This document shows positions 47,101 to 59,100 of a stretch of DNA of 64,000 nt, piece after piece; the stretch's first letter is position 1; each line of letters starts with the position of its first letter. The stretch comes from Apostichopus japonicus (Eukaryota > Echinodermata > Holothuroidea > Aspidochirotida > Stichopodidae). The notes below the pieces were generated by a model. That model was not told the origin of the DNA, searched no databases, and saw nothing but the letters and a program-made list of their open reading frames with translations. The DNA is taken from positions 4,766,001 to 4,830,000 of the forward strand of contig NC_092562.1 of the NCBI RefSeq assembly GCF_037975245.1, given 5' to 3'. Both the position numbers and the translations under genes were made by a program.

Positions 47101-50100
47101 ATATTAATTACTATTGCTTGCAGCATTTTCTTTTATTAAAGTTACATAAATATTCAAAGAGTTATGCAGTCTTATATGTTTTTCTTATTAATCACAACAC
47201 CGACAAAGTAGATCTTACCTCAGCGACCTCAAAGTCAGAACGCTGGCCAGTGGGTCTATATCTCCCTGAGAGAGAAAATGAAAATTGTGAATTAATTTGC
47301 AGGAAATAATAAAACTAAATGCATAATACTTGTTAAACTATGAAAATGAAATGAGCTAACAATGTAATAGCTTAAAGACATTAAAAAGTGATAAATAGCC
47401 ATAACGTGGTGAATATCCCCCTCATGAGTCATGGATGGATGACAATTCCAGGGAAACAGAATCCATGGCCACTGCTGTGTGTGGCTCTACTAAATCGACA
47501 GACCGTTCATCTTACGCCCATCAATCAAAATATAAGGTTCCATGGTAATTCAGTTTCCTTTTAAGAATCTTATCTTGACCATTAGTTTAGTACTTGAGAA
47601 GTCATGAGCATCATCTCATTGCCAACGTTAATATGTTAGCATTAATAACTATATACAATTATTACTACCTTTGAAGTTTCAATGTATCAGTGGATACCAC
47701 GTGCCATTTCAAATAATGCTCCAAATCGATATGCAACCATGAACACCCTCCTCCAGGGCCAAAGGTACTTAATATACACGCCCCATTCTACCCCATACAT
47801 GCCCCATTCTACCCCATCTTTCCTCCACCCTATAGTGATTTTTGCCGGCATAACCTGAAAGTAATAATAGCATGTCCCCCGGAAGACTTCACAAGGGTCC
47901 TTTGACTTTAGGGACTCCTTGACTATTGGGGAGTCCTTGAGGTCCTGAGGTCCTAATGCCCCATCTGTCTATTGGATATAATCTGGCCAGCACGGACCAT
48001 ATGTACGGAGCATGATATGATCCTTGCTCAAACAAGTCTAATGGCAAATAGCATGTCATAATCCATTCTGGGTCATTTACCTAGCCTCGGAGTACTTCGG
48101 AGAGGAGAGGTGGGAGAATGGGGAAGAACATGTTTAGCCTTGCTGTTACCACTACTAACCACTGAAATATTTGCTCATGGAATCAGGGGTCTAGGAATCC
48201 ATACACCTTCCTTTAATCAATGAGTGTATATTATATATCTATATATATATATTATTTCACCTCTGATATATCCAACAATGGGTACAGTACATAAACCAGG
48301 ACACAATCCTGAACAGTTGGCTACTGTACTGTATATGTGACATTAATACCATGTTGGATACAGCAGAGTTAAGTCATTTTAATATACTAAGTTACTGTAT
48401 TTCTCACCAGTTCCTGTATCTGGTTATTAGTCAACACTATGGTCTCCAGTTTTGGAAGGTTCTCCTGTAATTTTTCGCCGAAACGACTGAAATGGGGAAA
48501 GAAGAGCAGAAGAAGAAAATAAATGACCAGCAATGATAAACGATTCTTACTTGTTCAAAACCAAAAAAAAGCTATCAGATCTGATAACTTTAGCATGTTT
48601 GACATCTTGAAAATATAGATAAGGTTGCAAATCGTGAGTCAAGGACATAATTTAATTGAACAGAATAATTGTAAAAATTAAAATGAGTGACATAATCTGG
48701 CATATGGTTACTACAGTATTGTGGTATGTACTGTAGGTACAGCATTAGTTACAGTAATTATCTGGCATATTATGTATACATATTTATAATGAAACAGTTA
48801 TTATATTGTTTCATATAACCAGTGCTGTACAATGTGCGAAGAATATATTGACAAGTAACTGGTTTGAGTTAAAATATCAAACAGGTGTTGCACAAGAAAA
48901 TGTTAACTCTTTTACTGTAACAACGGTAGTGAACTCTACAACATGATTTCAAAACAATTACTAGCATTAACTCAGATGTAATGTACAGTGGTCCTGTAAG
49001 TTTGCAGCCTATGCAGTGTTTATTAATATTTACTGTAGTTCTAACACAACAGTATGTTATACAACAGTATGCTCTGTTGTGGCCATTGTTACGTGTAATT
49101 TATGTACACATGCTAGAGTCATGATTAATTATTGAGAAGTCTATCTACGCATATTATTTAAATGAGATGAGCATGCCACCGAGGTGTCAAAATATCATCG
49201 TGGGAAAGGATGCTTGAATGGTTTCACAACTTTCACACCATAAAGTACATATGACAATACAGTAGCCATATACAGCCATATACAGTATAATACAGTTAAA
49301 GGACTAGTTCAGGTGTCACATGTTTATCTTAAATGAAAGAAGACAAAAAAAGAAACCCAATAGTGAAGAAATTATTCAAATATCTTTTTCCGTTTAGGAG
49401 ATATTCAAGTTTAAAGTTCTATCTGATTGTGTAGAAACTGCTAAAATCAGACTAGCTGTGACGTCATATCCTCACAGTCCTGAAAAGTCTTTGTTATTTT
49501 ATTAAAATATTTTGTAAGATTTTATGACTTACAGTACAACCAAAAGATACGTCAGGAGATCTCATATGTGTCAAGGGAAGTATTTGAGATTTAAGATCTG
49601 AAGAATGTTTAATTATATTTTTTTTAGATTTGTGGAAAAAAATGCAATTATTTTTGAATGAAATATATTGACACATGTTAAGGAAGTGAGGATGTGACAT
49701 CAAACCCTCACAGTTAGTCTTTCTACACCAGTCATTTGCAAAGAAATTTTGAAATCTTCAAAGTGTGATATCTCCATAACAGAGAATGCTATCATGGTAG
49801 TTTCTTCACTATTCTGTTTGTCTTTTTAAGCTCTTTCATACAAGAAAGACATGTCAGACACCTGAACCAATCCTTTAACATGTGTCATCCACTAAATATA
49901 TATATATACTGTGGAGGGCGGTACTTTAGTTTGTCAAAGCAGCCTTGCATACAGTAAGTGCACTATCAGCATCCAAACATGACAGACCTATGTATTTCTT
50001 GATTTATAAATAAAGTACCTACCATACTCTGTTGTTATTAAGAAGTAAGCAGTGCAGCCTCTTTAAGAGGGGAAATCCATCCAGTTTGCGGATCTCATTG

Positions 50101-53100
50101 TCCGAGAAGTCGATGGTGTCGAATTGGTCCTGCGGCAAAAGAACAGAGTAACAATCTAAAATACCTACTGTACGACAAGTCGCAAGTGATGACGGTATCT
50201 TTGTTTCTATGCTCAAACATGCAAGTCTTTGCCTTTTTACATTTTTTCCTTTAAATAAAATGGTTCAAACCTGTATTATTTTGGGTACAATGGAGAAATG
50301 TATCTCACAGGAGGCTACTACTTTACGTACCCTGCAAATGACTGCCTTCCTTCCATAATGGCACTTTCCAAAGTCTCATTAAAAACAATTCCATCGATTT
50401 AAAATTATTTCCGGCACTCTTCTGTCCATCTCCTTATGGCTGTACCACAAAACCCTTCTGAACTCAATCTACGTAATTTCTGAATCTTGGTCCGCACTTG
50501 TGCCCTAATATCCCAGCCACCTTTCCAATTTATCACTTTCAGTATCTTCCCAGAGGGGAATTTCTTTCCTATTGTCAATTTAAAGTGTATGAGCATTTCG
50601 AGTTATTAACCAAAATGATTTGGTTTTTAGGAAGTCTGTTCTCTAATTTAAAATTCCATCTATAGTATATATACTGAGATTGGCAGGTCTGTTTACTGGT
50701 CAGGGTAGCTTAACCATGGCTGGGTGCATGAGCAATGCAATGACCGAATTTCATAACTAACATTTTAGAATCTATACGAACACATAAAACATGCATATAT
50801 ATTACAGATCGTACAGTCGTACACACTACTGTAGTTGATAAATTCTGATACAACAACAGATATACAGGTATACTTCTTCAGCAATTTATTAGTACTTACC
50901 AAAAAACCACCCAATTACTAGCTGTGCTTTAAAGTGTACAGCATGGAGCTATCTGTTTATAGCTCCATGTGTACAGTAAGTGACTGTGCATTCATACTGT
51001 GCTTGAAGCCATTTCAGGGTCAGTCTGTGCCAAATCACACAGGGAGGTGCCTCCCATTGGACCATTCCACAATTTGAATTTTCCTAATTACAGCTGTAGG
51101 GTGGACTTGGAATTTTGCCAGTTCACAAAATGAGAAATTTGGAAGGTCTCATCAAGAAACACCCAGTGGGAGGAGAATTACGCTCCTTATTTGAATTCTA
51201 AAAGTAAAATTTTTGATAAAATTTTTGTTTGACTTTTGAACTTTGTCACTTGTTGATTCTCTGTTTAAAATTTAATTCAAATCAATTTTACAAGGATAGA
51301 TACAAACACACCATTGTTCTACAGGAGGAGCCTGAATGTCGAGTGTTCTAAACTGACTTCCAACAGATGTGCGCCAAGGATGATGAGAGATGTAGAAACA
51401 CTCCATTATAAGCTTCTCAGCTTCATACAACAGCAAACACACACAACTGGACCAAGACTATAAAACCAGTGAAGCACTGTACAATATCCTCCTCCTCCTC
51501 CCTGTAACAGTGACTTCAATGTACAATACAAGTAAGTCTACATCACAGGATGCTATTTTATCTATGTATGGAAGCCTCATCATTCACTGACAATTTAAGC
51601 TATTTACCAAGAATTAACAATGGTGCCTGACATAGAAAGAAACTGCTTAAAGTAATCCTTCATTTGAATAGTGTATTCAAACATATCCACAGTAAAGAGG
51701 ATTTAACCATTTAAAAGAGGACAGTGGAAGTAACCAATACCATAGAATGCTCAGGAAATAATTCTCTATTATTACTAGAGCAGTTCCTCCTTCTCCCTTG
51801 ATTCCATTCCACATGTTTTATTGATGCATTTTGTGTTTGGGTGGCTGGTTCACAATTATTCTCTGTCAAAATTCTCTACTCATCTATACAAATTGTAGAC
51901 TTTAAGTACTGCCTAATCTTGTGAAACCAGAGTATTAGTACAACAGTACAGTACAGATGTTTGTATACTGTATTGTACATACTAAATGACTTATGCATAC
52001 ATGTACACTAACTATTGGTTTTAAGTTAAAACGAAATAGTAAGGGAGAGTTTCATGATCTTTCCAGACTAGTGAAATTCAACCACCATATTACTGCTGTG
52101 CACTTGGTACGACCTATGTACTTTGCACTTTTCCAACATTACAATTTACAGAACCAAAGGCAATATTTAAAATTTACATTTACATTAAATGCTGTGATTT
52201 CACCTTTTTTTTCTAAAGAAAGTTAAAAATTACAGAATATATATATATAAAAGCACAGTACTTAGTGTAATGACTTTGCACTAATGGTTTACACCTTTGT
52301 TGTTAAACACAGTTTTCTTGTTTCAATAATTATCGTTATCTCAAAGAGTTGCTCGATTTCAAACCATCACGAAAATTGGATGTTGTACAATAAAACTGGT
52401 GGACTGAATCGATAAGCTTGCTACAGTATAGTTTCATTATTCAGATACTTATTAACAGTATGCTGTAGAAAATTCTCTGGGCCCAGGGACATGCTTCTGA
52501 GCATGTGCAGTAATAGCAGTCTTCAGTAAAGCTATTGATACAAGGTGTTGTTCTCACAATGAGCCAGTGCATTAATTCCTTTGGGAAGTAATTAATCACT
52601 TAACTTGTGCAATCCAGAACATGTCTAACTAAATGAACTAGGATTTCTGTCTACATCAAACTTCCTTGATTACTTACAGTAGATCTACAGAATAAAATAT
52701 TTGTACTTATATATAGTCTAACCTGAACCTATTGTCAAGCATATGATTCATTCACCTTTAGGCACTAATGGAGATTAGCTTAGCACACAAGATCTCAAAT
52801 GATATGCCAATTAGAATAACTGCCTATGAAGCACGATGCTGCACCATCCTCAAAGATCTACTTACATAAGTGACTTGCCAACCCCCCCCCCCCTCCCAGT
52901 CACTTACCCTCAAAAAAAAAATCTAGTAACATAAATGTTGTCACAGACCTCCAGGTCCAGTCACTATGGATGCAAGGCTATAAAATGCAGTACATATGTA
53001 TACAACAACACATACAAGCAATAGTACTTACTAACTACAGTAGAAGATGATAATAATAATAATCATTAACAATCATAATCATACTAATAATAATAATAAT

Positions 53101-53122
53101 GATCATAATAATAATAATGATC

Positions 53123-53186
<64 letters not shown>

Positions 53187-56100
53187 TGAAAATAATCATA
53201 ATAATAATAATAATTATAATAATAATTATAATATTAATAATAATACTATAGGGCAACAATCTGCCAAGCATTCTAATGCGCTTTAAAATAAAATGAAACA
53301 AAACTGTGTGGTTTGAGCTCAGGTTGTTCATGGAACAAATATAAAGAGGGCAGGGACTTCATTCCAAAGGGTAGGTACTGTAAATGAAAAAAATGCATTC
53401 CCAGAGTGAAAAAGCAGGGTTCAGCCGTACAAATGGACCTCATAACTTGACAAACAGCCGCCACAGATCTCTGGTAAGATCTGTGTCATGACTGACCTTT
53501 TAAAAGAACTTCTCTTCCAAGCAAGCAGCCAACAGCAAAACATGCCATGATACATGTAGCCATGTTGCAGTAACCACTGATTTACAGAAAGGTTACCAAT
53601 TAATGACCTCTGGTTACACCCAAGTGGCTCTTGGCTCTGCCTAAAAAGGGCCACTTTTCAGACACAAAAGTGGCTCGCTGGCACTTAACTTCACCCATGC
53701 ATGCATATAGTAAATTTGAAAATAATATCACACTCACCAATGTAGCACCAAGGTTCTCTATCAGTGGAATCTTGTAACCTACAATAAGGACAGAAGAATC
53801 ATTTTAAGTTATACACATGTGCAAAGAATAGGATACATCTGTGAAAACACACTCACATGGTACTAATGCAAATTGCAAAGATATGCATAGTACAGTAGTT
53901 GATACCAGAGTTCTGGAATCTGGCAAATAGTAACATTTTTGGAAAATGATAAGGGGGGGGGGGAAAGGTGGGGGGAATTTGTAACCTATTAACTGGCAAA
54001 GTGTGGTGGTAACATGTTTGAATTTATCTAAATTTTTAAGCCTGTACATCAAATTACATAATGCTGTATATCAAATTGATATATTAACACAGCATAATAT
54101 TACCACAAGCGAGCAGATTCATCTCTACAGTACTTAGTGAGAGGCAGGGGCATCCATTATGGGATCAAACAAATGTGGACATAATCCCTTTCTAAAGTTA
54201 CTAACCTGATACAAAGTTATTATTCCTCACCTTATTCCTTAAACTTCAACATTTGTTGCTTTTAAAGGATGATATGTTAAGTCTCTTCACCACCACGAAC
54301 ATCAGATATATATTTACATTTCATAGACTGTGCCAGTGTGCCATGATACCAAATTGGTATGAAAACTGTCATCGATACTTACAAGAGAAACTGCCATCAA
54401 AGTTGATCAAAATATGTAACATGAAAGGCTAGAAGCATTTATGATGTACATAGTTAAGCCTAGTTCGACAGGTAGTCTAAGTTAGATGATGCAATTTATG
54501 CTATATATATATTAGAAGTTTATACAGTAACAATGTTATAGTATAGTGTATACAGTATGCCGTCTTGCTCAAATAATTTTCACATCCTTTACTTATTCCA
54601 ATGAAGGAATTAATTTTAGTAATTAATCTCAAATACACAACTACAGTACAAAATCAGGTGTTTTAATGTTCTCAATATACAAGTGCTTAGTATACCCTAG
54701 TTCAAATAAATGGAAGGATACGACTGAAGCAATGTAGCACTTGATCCTAAGCCAGTGTTAATCTTACCACCGCTGGTAATGCATACAGTCAAGGGACAAG
54801 GGACCTAGGTCACCTACTGAAGTGCATTGTGGTACCAGAGAGGTACACTTGCAAGAAAGTTTCATTATTGTACCCTAGATGTACTGTTGCAATGAAAGGT
54901 ACAGTATGCCCAGGGAGTTGCTACTCTAAGATAGCAGCTCCCTGGTATGCCAAACTCAGTACTGTTACAAGGATTTTGCTGCTTGTGTCGTCAGGACGTT
55001 TGTGATAAGCATTCATACATGACTAAAAGTGCTCAGCAATTGAAACTTTGAATGGAAAGTTATTTACATGTAGTGGCAAAGGGAACAGGTAGGGGTGTAA
55101 ACGCCGAAAATGCGCTCAACTTATGAATAACATTGTATCAAGGGAAACTGCTTAAAGCAGCATTTTGCGTCCTTTTCTATGGTTTTTCTCAACCTCACTG
55201 ATTTTATGATGCCATAACGACATACATAACTAGCTTATCTATTCAAATGTTACTTCAAATGGTGGCATAAAAGTCGAAAAATTTACAACTTTCAACTTTG
55301 TTTTTCTCGAAGATATTTTCCTTTGAGATCCAAATAAACCTCGCCCATAATATGAATATTTAAAAGCTACGAATGTCATTGGCAAATACGTAATACAACA
55401 TCATGCTTGATTTGTGTAGATTGTGTATGGCAGTTGTACCAGGGAGCTGTTAGAGTCCAGCTCCCTGGTTGTACAAAGTTACCAACTCGACGTTTTGAAT
55501 CTATATTTAGCAACGGCTCATAACTAAACCTGCATCTCTTATTGGTTCAAACTAGTGGGTTGGGGGAACTGTATGCGATTAATATTAAATGTGTAATTTG
55601 TCGGACGACACTTTTCTCATTATCTGCAAATGTCCTTAATTACTCGCCAATGAATGCTTTTGGAAGGAAAAAACTTATAACTAATATCTTAGTTTGCTGT
55701 TTTGTGATTGATATGTAAAAAACTTGATGGAGGAAAACGGCGACAAAACGCAAAATGCTGCTTTAAGGTAACTTACGACAGGATTTTATAAAAGTTGTGA
55801 GCCTGTTTTCTTTACCTGGATTTGACATTCACAAAGTGCATATAATATCTTCACAGACACTATGTAAGGGAGTCATACCATATAGTAGTATGCATTGCAT
55901 GCTATCCAGGCCTGCATATGGTAACTAGTCTACGGAAAATTCACCCTTCATAATCTGACAATCATTTTGTCATTGTATATTTGTTATATCACTTCAAGCC
56001 CAGTTGCCATTAGGGTAGGGCTGTGAGTTTTCGTTTAAAGACCTAAACGTTTAAACGGCCGATTTTTCGTTCGTTTAAACGTTCGCGAAATTCTCGAGAA

Positions 56101-59100
56101 ATAGTTTTAGTACCGAAATCGGTCTTTTCCGACCGAATTTCGGTACTATTTTTTATTTTAAGAAAACCGAAATGTGAATTGCAAATACTGGAAAAAAACA
56201 AAGGTAAAGTTTCCATCCATCATTTGTTGACTTTGGTTTCTCCTATTTACTGTTCTTTTTGCAATATGAAAGTAAATTGCAACAAGAGAAAGCTTTTCTG
56301 CTTGACGACATTGTCAGCTACGATCGGCACACGCCATATACAGTACTGAGTCATGAAAGCTAGGCCTAACATTAGGCTATGCAGTTTCTTATATGCGTGA
56401 ATCAGTTTGGTGACCTTGTAGTATTGAACTGACATTGGTGGCCAACGTTAGTAGTTGTGACAAGCACACACTCAAATGACGATATGCAGTTCAAAATAAA
56501 TTGTCATATCCAACGTGTTTGTCCTCTTTGTGATGTTTACATTATTTTACTTCAATTTAACAGTAGAAGATATGGAAAATCTTTTCAAACACATTGCGCA
56601 CAGTTCGTGTCCAAAAAATGATCGTTAAAACTTGAAACATTGGTACATTTGGTACATTGCGCAATCCAAAATACCATACGACATGTACAGCCACGCACAC
56701 AGCTGGCCCAGAAGACACACCTAGCAGTGAGAAAACATTTGAACAGGGCTCTGTTAGTTGAACAACAAAAATGCAAAAAGTAACATTAGACCAATCACAG
56801 TCCATTATTCACAGACACACCTGGCGTCAGGGTTGAGCCAAGGAATACTAAAGGAGTGAAAATATTGCATATATGGCTCGAAATTACAGATGTTACCATT
56901 GGACAACTTTTCTTTGTGCGCTAATAGATTTTATTTTCTTTGTTAGTTTCCTTTCACTATTTCTTCTGTTGGTTGTTCGCTTACGTTGATGTACACGTTT
57001 CGAACTTAAACGTGAACAACTTTAACATTTGCTGACCAAATCTCTGCTTTTGCCAGCGATATTTTTTCAACTTGTACTTGAAGTGAAGACGGTAGATTCT
57101 CTTCACTCCTTGAAGAGAATTTTTTTACCGCCAAGACACCACCCGCGAACATGGCTAGAGCCTCGTGCAATTTGGTACCTTCAAACACTTTGTCAGCCAC
57201 TACTGAATTTATTGGACCAATCATATTATAAAGCAATTTTTTTACGATCTCCAATTGATACATTTCCTTTGATCATGTATTTGAACAACTATTACCAAGT
57301 TGAGTATTCGACCCGGTATTGTCTGGTGGGAGAGTTCAACGTGATGGACATGTAATTATTTCGATCGAACATGCATTGACTGGATTATCTGCCCCGCCGC
57401 TGTCGGCTCGATATGAAGTACACTTGTGCCGCGATTCAGGAAGTTTTCACAAAAGGATAACAGCGTTGCAGAGGGCAAGCTATTCATGCCCGTATTAAAA
57501 AATCTGTTAGCGCCGATTAATCGGTAAGTTTTACAAAAAGCTTAGAGCAAGCAGTGTGTACGCCTTTAAAGCCGGTAGAAAATCTATTAGCGCAGAGTAA
57601 TCTGTTATTTATACATCAGAAATGTAGTGCATACAAGCCATTCATATCGCCGGATACATCGGGGGGGGGGAACAATAGTAGGATTACGTTCGCGGTTTAT
57701 GATTAGACTGATCGTAAGTTGTGTTGTTATTTCGCGTAGTAGACAAAATAAACACGGGAATTGATACACGATTTTTGCCAATGATTTAATTTTCAGTTGA
57801 TATCATAGTTTCGTTTAAACGTTCATCAGGTTTTATTAAACGTTTAAACGATGTTTCGTTCGTTTAAACGTGTAAACGGCACAGCACTACATTAGGGGTC
57901 ATTATAAAAAAGTATAGTTTGTTGCGGTAGAGAAATTTAAATGCGTGCTTTCATGGCGGACTGACTGGACGCATGTTTACCTGAGCTGACTCCAACAATT
58001 TTGAGATGTCTCGTTCCTGGGACACAAATTCTTAAAATCCTTGTTACACTACTGGGGTTGCAGAATCTTGGATTCGTAACAATGTTGCAATCTTGAAGCA
58101 CTTTCAAGTGCTAACAAGACTTCCAATGAACAAAACTTGAAGTCAAATGATGACATAACTTTGCAAAGCTGTGTCCAAATAATCACTATCTATCAAGTAA
58201 CTTGTGTTCCTTGTTTATACCCAATGTAAAGAATGAAAAAAGAAGATTTACAATTGAATTATTCTAGCAAGTCCTATGCTAGAACTTTCTCATTGTACTT
58301 GTTATATAACTTCTGCTATTTGCATTAAAACAAAGCGTAACAGCCTTTCACATTTTAACTGTGTTCACATCAAATGAATACTAGTAGTGCAGTACAAGAC
58401 TAAGCCTAGGCTTCACCATAATTAATTGAGACCGGATATGGCTCCATTATTTGTGGACTGATGATACTGCAATGGAAATTTCGAAAGCATCAGTGGCAGA
58501 GCGTCCATACAGTCAGGGGGCGGATGCCCCCCCCTGACGGACTCAAATGGACTGCTGGCGCCCTTTTCAGCTTTTACCACTTACTTATTCGCGATTATTT
58601 ACTTTTTTTATTGCGCTCTCATCTACCTATTGACATTTGTCACATTTTGTTGGTGTAACTTTCTGCCAAATGCTCTAACGGCAGACTTTAATTTATCAGC
58701 ACTTCCGTTGTACGAAACTATTTCCAAGAACTACAGGGTTTTTGATCTATTTTTAGACAATAAGCCACACGCAGTGGCTGAAATAGTAATGAACACCAAA
58801 CTTTAAGTCGGCATGCAGTGTACGTTATACGCCGCTCCATGATCAGTGTGTTGATTAGTGCAGTAGGTTATTGTTAGTTGTCACAAATGGCGATGACACC
58901 TATTTATTCTTCATTTATCTGCAAATTAGCAAGGTTTCGGAAAGGGTAATTTCCAGCGATCTAGGGAGTATCTTTACTCAACAAAATTTCTGTACGCTCC
59001 GCCCCAACGTGTGGTGGCGCTCCGCTTAGATAGTGTCGAATGCGCCCCTTCAAACCATTCTCGCCCCCCCCTGACCAATACCTAGCTCCGCCACTGGAAA

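Noticed and set aside
53035-53331. Poly-Ile and poly-Asn open frames
   Set aside because: Translation of the AAT microsatellite.
57006-57263. 85-residue - strand frame as possible transposase
   Set aside because: Lies in the hAT-like element but shows no recognisable hAT motif; kept only as a remark.
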